From NCBI GenBank assembly GCA_002501085.1, contig DLRL01000091.1, positions 1-35,463 of the forward strand: a stretch of 35,463 bases of DNA, read 5' to 3'. Shown in pieces: positions 17,009-26,453 of the stretch. The notes beneath the pieces are model-generated. The model saw only the letters and a program-made list of their open reading frames with translations. It searched no databases and was not told the DNA's origin. Origin of the DNA: Gemmatimonadales bacterium UBA7889. GTDB lineage: Bacteria > Gemmatimonadota > Gemmatimonadetes > Longimicrobiales > Gaopeijiaceae. Position 1 is the first letter of the stretch, and each line of letters opens with the position of its first letter. The position numbers and the translations under genes are program-made.

Positions 17009-18065
17009 TCCCTACCCACTCTGCGATGAAGACATTCGTATCATTCGTGCCCCCATTATTACGGTTCGAACCAAACACGAGGTACCGTCCGTCTGGGCTA
17101 AAAACAGGGAAACCATCGAAGCCTTCCATGTACGTGATCCTAGTAAGCCCGCTCCCATCTATGTTGATCATGTATATTTCAAAATCTCTACCGTCAGGAT
17201 CATGGTGATTCGAACTGAACAGGATCTTCTCGCCTGATGGATGCCAATAAGGTGCGAAGTTGGCGCCTCCAAGTTGGGTCAGCTGCTGCTGGTTAGATCC
17301 ATCAGCATCCATAACATAGATTTCCAATTCACCAGGCCTCAGGAGGCCTTGCGAAAGCAGGCGCCTATAATCCTCTAGTTCCGCTCCCTCCTCCGGATAG
17401 TATGCCCGCCAGATAATCTTGGACCCGTCAGGTGAATAAAATGCCCCACCGTCGTAACCGGGACGATCCGTGAGTCGCACCAGGTCGGAGCCATCCGGAG
17501 CCATTGAGTAGAGTTCTAAGTCACCGTCTCGGGCACTTGTAAATACAATGCGATCACCGACCGGGGAGAACGTCGCTTCAGCGTCATAACCGTCTTCGGT
17601 CGTCAATTGCCGAAGCTCAGACCCATCCAAGTTCGAAGCAAAAACATCGTATGTATCATACACGGGCCACACGTAGCCCATCGAAAAGTCAGGATTCTCA
17701 GGGCAGGCCGCATTGTGATGATGCGTGGACGAGTACAGGATCTCGTTTCCGGAAGGGTAGAAATAGGAGCATGTAGTGCGGCCATCACCTGTGCTCACCA
17801 TACGTGTATCAAGGCTTTCTGGATCAAGTACATAAATCTGGTCGCACTCCGCACCTGGCTTACGTGCTTGATAAATCAACTGTGAGCCGTCAAAAGCCCA
17901 GTAGGCCTCAGCATTCTCTCCACCTGAAGTGAGTTGCCGAACATGACGCAGGTGGACCTCGCCTTCCATTGCTAGACTACCGGTGGCTCTAGCATCTTCT
18001 TCTACGGCACATCCGCCGCCGATCAAACAAAGTATAGCAAACGAGACAGGATAATGATGTTTCAC
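17001..18065 (-). CDS. TolB-like PD40 beta-propeller lipoprotein
   Basis: A 354-residue exported propeller. The start, MKHHYPVSFAILCLIGGGC, has a lipobox, so it is probably lipid-anchored. At least five PD40-type blades are visible: YWAFDGSQLIYQ, FYPSGNEILYSS, TFSPVGDRIVFTSARDGD, YSPDGSKIIWRA, YWHPSGEKILFSSNHHD and FSPDGRYLVFGSNRN. Such proteins bind proteins or peptides; this is not TolB itself, as there is no N-terminal TolB domain. The start is GTG at 18065 with GAAGGG eight bases upstream. Its first nine bases overlap the divergent peptidase gene start. Both products handle proteins or peptides outside the cytoplasm, so shared regulation is plausible. Confidence 0.87.
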   Translation of the reverse strand: MKHHYPVSFAILCLIGGGCAVEEDARATGSLAMEGEVHLRHVRQLTSGGENAEAYWAFDGSQLIYQARKPGAECDQIYVLDPESLDTRMVSTGDGRTTCSYFYPSGNEILYSSTHHHNAACPENPDFSMGYVWPVYDTYDVFASNLDGSELRQLTTEDGYDAEATFSPVGDRIVFTSARDGDLELYSMAPDGSDLVRLTDRPGYDGGAFYSPDGSKIIWRAYYPEEGAELEDYRRLLSQGLLRPGELEIYVMDADGSNQQQLTQLGGANFAPYWHPSGEKILFSSNHHDPDGRDFEIYMINIDGSGLTRITYMEGFDGFPVFSPDGRYLVFGSNRNNGGTNDTNVFIAEWVGTP

Positions 18066-19838
18066 AAGGAGTACCCTTCACTTAAATTTGGAATGTCATA
18101 TTTAATAATTCAGTTGAACACAGTCTTCATATACTTGCTGTTGTTAGTAGTTCCTGTCCATGCTCAACAAACAGTTTGTCCTGCACCACAACTCGGTCTC
18201 GATGCTATAACACACATCCGTTTCCTCGCAGATGATCGTCTTGAGGGCCGCGAGGTGGGCACCGCTGGAGCCCGCTGTGCTGCTGAATACCTCGCTGCTC
18301 AATTCAACTACATCGGCCTGGAACCTGCCGGAGAGAATGACACCTTCTTTCAACCCTTTCCTATTCGAAAGGGCACAACCCTTGGCACGGATAACACTCT
18401 AGAAGTCGCTGGCCAACGCTACAACCTAGAGAGCGAGTGGATGCCTCTTGGATTCTCAGCGACCCAAAGACTCGAGGCACCCTTAGTTTATGGTGGATCT
18501 GGGCTACTTCGAGCTAACGGCAACGAGGACCCTTATGCGCACTTGGATCTCAATGGCAAAATCGTTGTGGTCGAGTGGGGAGACCCTGACGCACCGCATG
18601 GAGAGTCCATGCGTGCTGACCCTCATTTCAAGGCGATCTTCGCAGAGAGCCATGATGCTGCAGGAATCATAGTGCTCCTCCCTGAAGGGTGGGGCCCTCA
18701 GCGCCCCGATAACGAAATACGGGCAGTACTTGGTATTCCGGCACTAATCGTACACCCGGGATTAGCCAATTCCATGCGAGTTGCGGCCAACAACCAATCT
18801 GTTGCTCGCCTGCATACGGAGGTCCATGCCACAACTGCAGAAGCACGAAATGTGGTCGCTCTGATACCTGGCACTCACCCCACGCTCAGAGATGAGATCG
18901 TGATCGTCGGCGCACACTATGACCATCTCGGCTTTGGTGGTGAGGGGTCACTCGCACCTGACTCCCGTGAGGTTCACAACGGCGCTGACGATAATGCGAG
19001 TGGTAGTGCCGCCCTAATCGAGATCGCTCGCACCATTATCGCCGGGGAACCACTCGACCGCAGTACACTCTTCATAGCATTCACAGGCGAGGAGAAGGGT
19101 CTATGGGGATCGGGGCACTTCGTTAGAGATCCGACAGTAGACCTCTCGAAGTCCGTCGGAATGTTGAATCTAGACATGGTCGGTCGGATAGATGGTGACG
19201 CGCTCACGATCTTTGGATTCGGTACCGCGCAGGAGTGGGATCAAGTCGTGGATGAAGCAAACGTCACGTTGGATCAACCGCTTGATCTTTCAAAGGCACC
19301 AGACGGTTACGGACCATCAGATCATTCATCGTTTTATGGCGAAGGAATCCCAGTCCTTCACCTCTTTTCCGGTACCCATGAGGATTACCACCGCCCTTCT
19401 GACGACTGGCAATTGATTAACTCGAGCGGAGTCACACGAGTTGTAGCACTCACCGCTGACATCGTGAAACAGCTAGCAGATGGGGGGAGTAACTCAGTCA
19501 CTCTCACACCCATCCAACAGCCTGCACCAAGCCAAAACTCATCCCCTTCGTCTTCAAGTAGTAGTGGATATGGGTCGGCTTATCTTGGTTCAATCCCAGA
19601 TATGACGCCCCATGATCATGGCCTACGCCTGACCGGCGTACGCGAAGGAAGCCCAGCAGATCAGGGAGGCTTACGAGCTGGAGATGTGGTAGTAGAATTC
19701 GACGGTACAGCTATCGGCGACATCTATGCTTATACGTACGCGCTCCAGGCTAAGGAACCCGGAGATGAGGTCGTGATCGTGGTTGAGAGAGAGGCAGAGC
19801 GAGTTAGCCTAAGGGTAGTGCTCGGTCAGCGACGCTGA
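18057..19838 (+). CDS. Secreted M28 metallopeptidase with C-terminal PDZ domain
   Basis: A 593-residue exported aminopeptidase. A long signal segment ends near PVHAQ. A PA-type insert (LVYGGSGLLRAN, IVVVEWGDPD) precedes the M28 core, which has all five zinc ligands: His in GAHYDHLG, Asp in GADDNASG, Glu in GEEKGLW with its catalytic partner, Asp in NLDMVGRID, and His in HEDYHRPSDD. A serine-rich linker leads to a PDZ domain (VREGSPADQGGLRAGDVVVEFDG). I choose ATG 18057 because AGGA lies five bases before it and the n-region then has lysines; ATG 18054 and ATG 18093 are alternatives, the last lacking a positive n-region. The start region overlaps the divergent lipoprotein gene by nine bases. 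Confidence 0.92.
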   Translation: MFHKEYPSLKFGMSYLIIQLNTVFIYLLLLVVPVHAQQTVCPAPQLGLDAITHIRFLADDRLEGREVGTAGARCAAEYLAAQFNYIGLEPAGENDTFFQPFPIRKGTTLGTDNTLEVAGQRYNLESEWMPLGFSATQRLEAPLVYGGSGLLRANGNEDPYAHLDLNGKIVVVEWGDPDAPHGESMRADPHFKAIFAESHDAAGIIVLLPEGWGPQRPDNEIRAVLGIPALIVHPGLANSMRVAANNQSVARLHTEVHATTAEARNVVALIPGTHPTLRDEIVIVGAHYDHLGFGGEGSLAPDSREVHNGADDNASGSAALIEIARTIIAGEPLDRSTLFIAFTGEEKGLWGSGHFVRDPTVDLSKSVGMLNLDMVGRIDGDALTIFGFGTAQEWDQVVDEANVTLDQPLDLSKAPDGYGPSDHSSFYGEGIPVLHLFSGTHEDYHRPSDDWQLINSSGVTRVVALTADIVKQLADGGSNSVTLTPIQQPAPSQNSSPSSSSSSGYGSAYLGSIPDMTPHDHGLRLTGVREGSPADQGGLRAGDVVVEFDGTAIGDIYAYTYALQAKEPGDEVVIVVEREAERVSLRVVLGQRR

Positions 19839-19882
19839 GAATAGTCAGCCAAATTGAGGTCACTGGCTCGCGATCCCGAACT

Positions 19883-21025
19883 CTAGTTTTCCGAGCGCTC
19901 GATCACGATTCCACGGTTGGCAAGTTGCTGGATATACATTTCTGCAGGAACACATTCAGACGGGGTGTGCACACCTTTCGGTATTAATCCCGCTGCTTGC
20001 ATGTACGCTGTTGCACCAAGTGAGTAGCCCGTGGTTCGCATCATCGCAGTGATCTCTTGATCCTGATCATAGTAGTCGACCATCTCGTATGTCACCGTCC
20101 GCGACGCTCCATCTATAGCCCCGTCTATGACCACTCGCATAACAACCAAATCCTTGCCTGACGGCTTGCGTAGTTTCGTATCTAGGACCTTGATCAGAAG
20201 GTCCCGAGGAACAACAGATGCCCCGCCAATCTCAACTGGATCCAAGTCCATAAGACCAAGGTTCCGCATCGATTTCATGAGTTCGCAGTGACCAGGATAG
20301 CGGAGTGTCTTATAGGACATCGATGGAATCAAGCCACGGTAACGATAGGGCATACGAGATATCCCCCCGGCCGTCAGAAAAGCCTCGAGTTCACCCAATG
20401 CTTCGAAAGTTACAGTCTCCACTCCAGTAAGTGGCTCCTTATCAATGACTTCACCACCTTCTAGTACCAATACCGGCGTCGTGTAATAATCGAGTACACC
20501 TTCCAGTGAGTACACTAGTTGATAGTTAAGGGGTGGCTCTGGGACCTGGGGCAAACCACCAACGTAGATTTTGACTGATTCGGTTTCATCCAAGGCATCG
20601 ATTCCACCCTGTGCTAGGATGTTCACCATTCCAGGTGCTAGCCCACAGTCCGGGACCACGGATACATCCCGCTCCTGTGCCTGAACTGTCATCTTTCTCT
20701 GCTGATCAACTATTTCTGTGTTACCACCTAGGTCACAAAAATTTGCCTTGGATTCAATTGCCAAGCGCGTCATGTCTAAATTGAAGTAGTAGGGTAGAGC
20801 ACTCGCGACACCATCAACGCTCTCCAACGCACTCCGCACTGCCACCTCATCAGTAGCATCCAAGATCAGGAGCTCCAGAGCCCCACCCAGGAAATGTTTG
20901 AGAAAGGGCCGTGGTTCATTCACGTCTAAATCGGCGAGGACAACCCGATCGACTTCCGGCCGTTGCAGAAGCTCGAAAGCACAGGCCGAACCCTGCGCTC
21001 CTGCGCCAAGGACTAAGAATCTCAT
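19883..21025 (-). CDS. Saccharopine dehydrogenase/lysine 6-dehydrogenase-like protein
   Basis: A 380-residue Rossmann-fold dehydrogenase of the saccharopine dehydrogenase C-terminal group. The nucleotide motif VLGAGAQGSACAFELL is followed by VVLADLDVNEP, DCGLAPGMVNILAQGG, and the domain that binds the amino acid (VYSLEGVLDYYTTP, YRGLIPSMSYKTLRYPGH). This fits enzymes acting on lysine or related amino acids, but no lysine pathway gene is adjacent. I prefer the ATG at 21025; the frame has a TTG one codon earlier. It lies 57 bases downstream of the gyrA stop, on the same strand. Confidence 0.88.
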   Translation of the reverse strand: MRFLVLGAGAQGSACAFELLQRPEVDRVVLADLDVNEPRPFLKHFLGGALELLILDATDEVAVRSALESVDGVASALPYYFNLDMTRLAIESKANFCDLGGNTEIVDQQRKMTVQAQERDVSVVPDCGLAPGMVNILAQGGIDALDETESVKIYVGGLPQVPEPPLNYQLVYSLEGVLDYYTTPVLVLEGGEVIDKEPLTGVETVTFEALGELEAFLTAGGISRMPYRYRGLIPSMSYKTLRYPGHCELMKSMRNLGLMDLDPVEIGGASVVPRDLLIKVLDTKLRKPSGKDLVVMRVVIDGAIDGASRTVTYEMVDYYDQDQEITAMMRTTGYSLGATAYMQAAGLIPKGVHTPSECVPAEMYIQQLANRGIVIERSEN

Positions 21026-21082
21026 CAACGTGGCCGATGACTAGTCGCGGAAACGAACATTGCCCAACTCCTGATAACCTAG

Positions 21083-23596
21083 TTAGTCCAGATCCAGCAA
21101 ATCCAGTTGCCCTTCCGCATCCACCCCAGTCAGATCACGAGCGGGACCTCCACCGCGTCCCTCAGCTCTGGTGACCTCTACCACTCTGTCACCAGAAGTG
21201 ACTGTAATGATCGCTTTCCCCTGGGTCCTGCGGCCCTGGACCGGGACAGAATCCGCCGCCGCACGACTCACTTGTCCTCCGGCCGTGACAACCATGACTT
21301 CGTCAGCCTCCATCACTTCCAACACTGATACAATTGGTGAACCTTCGTCCCCACTCGGAATAGCCAAGGTCCCCAAGCCACCTCTCTTTTGTAACGGAAA
21401 CTCAGATACTTCGGTGCGTTTCCCGATTCCATCTTCGTTCACGGTTAGAACTGTTGAATCCCGACGTATCAGGAGCATCCCGACTACCTCATCATCCTTA
21501 AGTGTCATCCCTTTGACACCCTGTGCGCTCCGGCCAACTATGCTGATTTCCTCTTCTGGGAACCGGATCGCCCGACCAGACCGGGATAACAACATCACCT
21601 CTGCAGTCCCATCCGACAAAGCGACATCCAAGATCGTGTCATCCTTCTTCAGCCCTGCGGCCTTCACTCCTCCTACTCGCGGTCGGGAAAACTCTGAAAT
21701 CGATGTTCTCTTTACCAAGCCCAACTTTGATAGGAATACGAGGTGACGATCGGCAACGCTGAGGTCATCAATCGGAATCATTGCAACAATTCGATCCTTA
21801 CGCCCTGCACCCTCCAGTAGTGAGTAAACCGACTGTCCTCGAGATGCCCGAGCACTCTCGGGCACATCCACGACAGGCAGGAAGTAACCTTGCCCGTTTT
21901 CAGTAAACGTCAGAATCCATCCCTGGGTACGAGCAACAAAGACACGCTCTAGGTAATCGTCTTCATAGCGTTCCATCCCCGCAAGTGCCTTTCCAGATCC
22001 TACACGCCGCCTATAAAGATGCATCGGCATGCGCTTGATAAAGCCTTCGTGTGACAGTGTTACGACAACGTCCTCATCAACGAGCTGGTCTTCAATTGGT
22101 GACTCATCAATCTCCTGCTTCTCGTTATCCATAATCACCGTGCGACGCTTATTGCCGTACTTCTTCACAACATCACCCAGCTCATCAAGCATCGTTTTGA
22201 GTTGCAGCTCCTCTGAGCCTAACACCTGTTTGAGCTCGGAGATCACTGACTCCAGCTCTGCCAAACGATTCTCCAGATGTGTGCGTTCTAGTGCGGTGAG
22301 TCTGGAAAGCCTCATATCCAGAATCGCTGCAGCCTGGATGTCACTGAACCCGAATGAGTCCTGCAGTTTCTCAGACGCTTCCTGACGATTACTCGATGCT
22401 CGAATGATCTTGATGATCTTGTCTATATGTTCCAGCGCAGCCAAAAGACCTTCAGCGATGTGACGCTCCGCTTCAGCTTGTTCCAGTTCGTGTCGGGATC
22501 GGCGTTGAATCACCTCCACACGGTGGTCTCTAAAGCGCTCGACGAGTTCCTTGAGGTTGAACTCCTGCGGCTGGCCCTGATCGAGTGCCAGAAGGTGTCC
22601 GCCAAACGTCATCTGGAGGCTCGTACGCTTGTAAAGCATCTTCAATACTGTCTCGGCCTTGGCCCCCCGCTTGAGTTCAATAACGAGCCGTATCCCATCA
22701 CGGTCGGTCTCATCACGGATATCAGAGACATCCTGTGCCCGGCCGGCCTTGGCCATCTTGGCGATCTGTTCGATCACTCTCGTCTTGGAAACCGCGTAAG
22801 GCAGTTCGGTTACCACCAGCTGTTCTCTGCCACCTCGCAGTCCCTCCTTGACCACACGGGCACGCATTAGGACGCGACCACGACCCTTGTGGTACATCTC
22901 CCTGATCCCTTCACGACTGACGATGAAGCCTCCTGTAGGGAAATCAGGTCCAGGAATGTGGCGCATGAGGTCGTCCACGCTGCAATCAGGATCAACCACT
23001 AGTTGCCGGACACCAGCAGCAATCTCATCCAGATTATGAGGCGGCACATTAGTGCTCATCCCAACTGCGATACCTGAAGATCCATTGACCAAGAGATTCG
23101 GGTACCTAGCAGGCAGGACTAAAGGTTCCTCCAACTGGTTATCGAAGTTTGGTTGGAAATCGACGGTATCCTTGCGGATATCGTCCAACAATTCGACAGC
23201 CAGAGACTCTAATCGAGCTTCAGTGTAGCGGTAGGCAGCAGCTGGATCACCGTCAATCGAACCGAAGTTCCCCTGGCCATCGATAAGTGGCATCCTCATG
23301 GCAAATTCCTGGACCATCCGCACAAGGGCATCATAGACAGCGGAATCACCGTGCGGGTGATACTTGCCCAGGACATCACCGACAACTGTTGCGCTCTTCT
23401 TATAGGGCCGGTCGGGATGGAGCCTCAATTCATACATCGCATAAAGAATCCGGCGATGAACTGGCTTGAGACCATCTCGCACATCAGGCAATGCTCGCTG
23501 CACAATTACGCTCATCGAATAATCGAGAAACGATTCACGCATTTCCTCTTCAAGGAGTCGCGGCAGAATTCGTTCTCGCTTGGACGCGGTGGCCAT
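21083..23596 (-). CDS. gyrA: DNA gyrase subunit A (or GyrA-like type II topoisomerase A subunit)
   Basis: An 837-residue DNA breakage-reunion subunit of a type II topoisomerase, working with GyrB to supercoil or relax DNA. The catalytic Tyr124 lies in AYRYTEARL. The quinolone region GKYHPHGDSAVYD has the sensitive-type Ser85 and Asp89. The C-terminal six-bladed propeller shows several R-x-GG/GV turns (RPRVGGVKAAGLK, VGRSAQGVKGMTLK, QGRRTQGKAIITV). The first blade has YRRRVGSGKALAG where GyrA normally has the QRRGGKG box, so the box is degenerate and this could be a ParC/second-GyrA paralogue. The ATG has AGGGAGA upstream. gyrB is not in view. Confidence 0.9.
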   Translation of the reverse strand: MATASKRERILPRLLEEEMRESFLDYSMSVIVQRALPDVRDGLKPVHRRILYAMYELRLHPDRPYKKSATVVGDVLGKYHPHGDSAVYDALVRMVQEFAMRMPLIDGQGNFGSIDGDPAAAYRYTEARLESLAVELLDDIRKDTVDFQPNFDNQLEEPLVLPARYPNLLVNGSSGIAVGMSTNVPPHNLDEIAAGVRQLVVDPDCSVDDLMRHIPGPDFPTGGFIVSREGIREMYHKGRGRVLMRARVVKEGLRGGREQLVVTELPYAVSKTRVIEQIAKMAKAGRAQDVSDIRDETDRDGIRLVIELKRGAKAETVLKMLYKRTSLQMTFGGHLLALDQGQPQEFNLKELVERFRDHRVEVIQRRSRHELEQAEAERHIAEGLLAALEHIDKIIKIIRASSNRQEASEKLQDSFGFSDIQAAAILDMRLSRLTALERTHLENRLAELESVISELKQVLGSEELQLKTMLDELGDVVKKYGNKRRTVIMDNEKQEIDESPIEDQLVDEDVVVTLSHEGFIKRMPMHLYRRRVGSGKALAGMERYEDDYLERVFVARTQGWILTFTENGQGYFLPVVDVPESARASRGQSVYSLLEGAGRKDRIVAMIPIDDLSVADRHLVFLSKLGLVKRTSISEFSRPRVGGVKAAGLKKDDTILDVALSDGTAEVMLLSRSGRAIRFPEEEISIVGRSAQGVKGMTLKDDEVVGMLLIRRDSTVLTVNEDGIGKRTEVSEFPLQKRGGLGTLAIPSGDEGSPIVSVLEVMEADEVMVVTAGGQVSRAAADSVPVQGRRTQGKAIITVTSGDRVVEVTRAEGRGGGPARDLTGVDAEGQLDLLDLD

Positions 23597-23777
23597 TCAT
23601 TCTCCCTGCAATTCAGTCAGAAACTGCGGCAAACGACGTTAGCGCCGCTCCGCGGGCTGAAGCTTCTCACCTCCCAGAGAGGGTGGCAAGGCGAATCAGG
23701 AAAGCCCTGGCTCATACCTCCAAAGCTTCCTGATGTCAGGAAAACCCTCAGATGCAGGACCTCTCGCTGTATCCTGG
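23597..23777. other. gyrA upstream region with a small palindrome
   Basis: A 181-base gap between the DUF6941 gene and gyrA. It contains the near-perfect palindrome TTCCTGATGTCAGGAA at 23727-23742 and an imperfect GC-rich hairpin around CACCTCCC/GGGTGG near 23670. Either could be an operator, leader structure or weak terminator of the upstream gene. No T-run follows, so I do not call a terminator. Confidence 0.4.
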
Positions 23778-24191
23778 TTAAGCTTCCGCGGTTGTTTCGG
23801 GGCCGTGAACTCCTAGAGGCAACGAGACGTGATGTGCTCCGTCGACCCGGACATCAAACGTGTAGGTACCCGGATTCGGGAACACTAGACCATCCATATT
23901 CAATACATGAGGCACTCGGATACTACCTAGTGTTACTCCTGGCCCAGGGCCCAGTTGCATCTCTCCATCAAGCCGCATTAATTCACTACCGACCGGATCC
24001 TTGAGTGTAATCTCAATCTCGTGCCGTCCAGTCTCAGTGAGTGGAGCTGAGAAACGGAGAACCAAAGCCATCTTCGGGTGCCGAGCAGGAAAATTAGGTG
24101 TGTGAAGTCGGTCAAAGATGCCGAGAATATTCAGCTTTCCAGCACCATCGATTGTGGCTGCATCCGCCAATAGCGCAAGATCGACATCCAT
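23778..24191 (-). CDS. DUF6941-type small protein
   Basis: A 137-residue soluble protein that starts DVDLALLADAATIDGAGKLNILGIFDRLH, the hallmark of the DUF6941 family (family name recalled; function unknown). The rest is beta-rich, with MALVLRFSAPLTETGRHEI and a final FDVRVDGAHHVSLPLGV. No signal peptide, membrane helix or catalytic motif. It lies between the CPBP protease and gyrA on the same strand, 49 bases downstream of the CPBP stop. No inference about its job can be drawn from position. Confidence 0.82.
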   Translation of the reverse strand: MDVDLALLADAATIDGAGKLNILGIFDRLHTPNFPARHPKMALVLRFSAPLTETGRHEIEITLKDPVGSELMRLDGEMQLGPGPGVTLGSIRVPHVLNMDGLVFPNPGTYTFDVRVDGAHHVSLPLGVHGPETTAEA

Positions 24192-24240
24192 GATAGAAGG
24201 CTCGTGAGGTTAGGGTTCAGGCCAAGTAACGTCTTCTACA

Positions 24241-25014
24241 CTATATAGACTCTTCAGGTAACATCAGATGTTGACCGATAGCGATACCGGCGATGATATC
24301 GATGAGTGTGTGTGCAAGAATGCAGGGAAGTACACTCCCAGATACGAGGAACCCACCAGCTAGTATCACACCCATCGTCATTGTCCGGATTATGCCGAAC
24401 AAGCCTTGATATGCATGCATCCCGCCAAAAACGAGAGACGTGATTAAGACTGCCCCTTCTACCCCTGTAATCGGGGTTAACACGGGAATGGCATAACCTC
24501 GGTAAGCGACTTCTTCTCCAAAACCGGCGGCAACGGACAAGAGAGCAAAAACTCCTCGCTCTTTTGCTGTTTCGGGCAACAATGCCCTAAGCACCCTGCT
24601 CTCCTTGAGCCCGAGAGAAGCCCCAATCCCGCGGAAGGCAAAGCTCACCGCCAAACCAGCTATCGTGAGCGCAAACCCCCAGCCCACTAGGTTGCCGAAC
24701 GAAATCCATTGGAGACCGATTGCCGCAGGCCCCTCGCGACGCATGCCCACGAGAGAAATGATCACAGCCAAGGCGCACAGTGTTCCAATGGAACTCCAGT
24801 ATGCAGGCAATCGCTCTAGTAGCGCTTCCTGGATAAGTGGGATCTGTGCAATCGCCAAAACCGGCAGGCCCACGAGTAACAAGGCCAGTGTGATTGAGTC
24901 TGCTAATCGGATCTCAGTAAGAAAATAGAGAGACAACTGCATACCCAGGGCCAACAGCACCCCACCTAATATTAAGCCGCTTGAAAGTGCTGGACCGTCC
25001 TCCAGGGACCTCAA
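24241..25014 (-). CDS. CPBP-family intramembrane metalloprotease
   Basis: A membrane protease-like protein of the CAAX prenyl protease 2/Abi group with about seven or eight helices. The family motifs are in order: EEVAYRGY (EExxxR), FGGMHAYQG (FxxxH) and HTLID (HxxxD). The open frame starts at 25101, but that would overlap the upstream decarboxylase by 91 bases with a hydrophilic, unrelated stretch. A TTG at 25014 overlaps the decarboxylase stop in TTGA and starts just before the first helix; I choose it, giving 257 residues, with moderate certainty. Its target is unknown. Confidence 0.85.
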   Translation of the reverse strand: MRSLEDGPALSSGLILGGVLLALGMQLSLYFLTEIRLADSITLALLLVGLPVLAIAQIPLIQEALLERLPAYWSSIGTLCALAVIISLVGMRREGPAAIGLQWISFGNLVGWGFALTIAGLAVSFAFRGIGASLGLKESRVLRALLPETAKERGVFALLSVAAGFGEEVAYRGYAIPVLTPITGVEGAVLITSLVFGGMHAYQGLFGIIRTMTMGVILAGGFLVSGSVLPCILAHTLIDIIAGIAIGQHLMLPEESI

Positions 25015-26453
25015 GAGCTGATAGTTTCTCGTCCGAAATCCTCGATCGCTGCCAAGGTAAACCGGACGTCTTCCCACGTCGTTGTGTGATTCAAAATACA
25101 AAGCCTCAAGGAATACAATCCGCGAAGTCGAGTCGAGGACATCATCGCTACCTCCTCTTTAATCACTCGAGCCTGCACAGCTTCATTGATCTCTTCTAGT
25201 TGCTCATCATTCAGTTCACCGTTGCGGGGATTAACTCGGAAACAGACAACACCCAGGGAAGCTGGATTCGCTATCTGTAAGACATCAGATTCACGGATGT
25301 AAGCCTCAGCCCGCTCAGCAAGCTCAATGCCTTGCCCAATAGAGCGCCTAAAGGCAGCCATACCAAAGGTCTGCACCGACATCCACACCTTTAACGCACG
25401 GAATGAACGACTTAGTTGAAGACCTCGATCGCCAAAATTTGGGTGATCTCTCCCCCACTGGGTGTCTTGAAGGTATTCTGGCTGGACCGAGAAAGCCCCC
25501 TCTAATTTCCGGATATCTTTTACCATCAAGCACCCGCATTCAAAGGGCTGAAATAACCACTTGTGCGCGTCCATCGCGATTGAATCTGCGCGCTCCAACC
25601 CTTTGAGAAGCTCCGCACCGCGATCTGTCAATATTGCAAACCCTCCGTATGCGGCATCAACATGGAACCATATTTCCTCTGACTCACAATAGTCCGCAAT
25701 CTCGTCCAGAGGGTCGATGGCTCCAGTGTTCGTTGCCCCAGCATTTCCACAAATGGCAATTGGAGTGAGACCGGATTTTCGATCCTCCATGATCATCCCA
25801 CGAAGCTCATTCATATCGAGGCGAAAATGTTCATCCGTTGGGACCATCCTAACAGAATCCGGACGTACACCGACGATCGTGGCAGCGCGTATCAGCGCTG
25901 TGTGGCTTTGGTCGCTCATATACACAGATGGCTGAATTGGAGCTCCAGCAGCTTCACGTGCTGCCACGAAGCCATCGAGACTTGCAGCCGAGCCTCCACT
26001 CGTGAAAAGACCTCCAGCAGTCTCTGGATATCCTATCCAACTTCGGAACCAATCCATCACTACGACCTCGAGCATACTTGGTCCGCTCGCGCCCAACCAC
26101 GTTCCTTGAAAGATGTTATGCCCAGCAGCCATGAAATCAGCCAAGACTCCTGGCCAAGTTGGAGAAGAGGGCACAAAAGCGAAAAAGCGTGGGTGGTCTA
26201 CTCGCCCTGCGACAGGAAGAATCTCATGAGCCGCACGTTCAATTACCTCCTCTGCCGGCCGACCTTCCTCCGGAGGTTCTTCGTGCATAATCACCTCGAG
26301 CTCAGACCTAGAGCCACCACGCCATGCAGGTTTGTCAGGTAGATTCTGGACACGTTCGATTACCAATTCAGCAGCCCTTAGAGCAGATGCCATCATCTGC
26401 TCTGGACTCATTTCCAGTTCACTTCTACCACCATCTTCCGCCCGCGAGGTCAT
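25011..26453 (-). CDS. Group II PLP-dependent amino-acid decarboxylase (aromatic-type)
   Basis: A 480-residue enzyme that removes CO2 from an amino acid. The PLP lysine K298 lies in DAHKWLFQPF, the cofactor aspartate D266 in FHVDAAYGGFA, and the ring-stacking histidine H184 in DQSHTALIRA. FTSGGSAASLD and the NPASLGVVCFRVNP region match the aromatic-L-amino-acid/tyrosine decarboxylase branch more than glutamate decarboxylase. The substrate is not fixed. The ATG at 26453 gives a slightly long N-terminus; ATG at 26411 is an alternative. Only 18 bases separate it from the divergent small gene. Confidence 0.93.
   Translation of the reverse strand: MTSRAEDGGRSELEMSPEQMMASALRAAELVIERVQNLPDKPAWRGGSRSELEVIMHEEPPEEGRPAEEVIERAAHEILPVAGRVDHPRFFAFVPSSPTWPGVLADFMAAGHNIFQGTWLGASGPSMLEVVVMDWFRSWIGYPETAGGLFTSGGSAASLDGFVAAREAAGAPIQPSVYMSDQSHTALIRAATIVGVRPDSVRMVPTDEHFRLDMNELRGMIMEDRKSGLTPIAICGNAGATNTGAIDPLDEIADYCESEEIWFHVDAAYGGFAILTDRGAELLKGLERADSIAMDAHKWLFQPFECGCLMVKDIRKLEGAFSVQPEYLQDTQWGRDHPNFGDRGLQLSRSFRALKVWMSVQTFGMAAFRRSIGQGIELAERAEAYIRESDVLQIANPASLGVVCFRVNPRNGELNDEQLEEINEAVQARVIKEEVAMMSSTRLRGLYSLRLCILNHTTTWEDVRFTLAAIEDFGRETISS

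Noticed and set aside
21171..21746. 191-codon + strand frame antisense to gyrA
   Set aside because: Serine/threonine/proline-rich shadow of the gyrA coding strand with no start signal.
23340..23350. Possible quinolone-resistance change in GyrA
   Set aside because: Ser85 and Asp89 of the quinolone region are the sensitive-type residues.
23351..24004. Long + strand open frame of 217 codons across the gyrA start and the DUF6941 gene
   Set aside because: It is antisense to two firm genes, shows no family motif, and its composition is that of a shadow frame.
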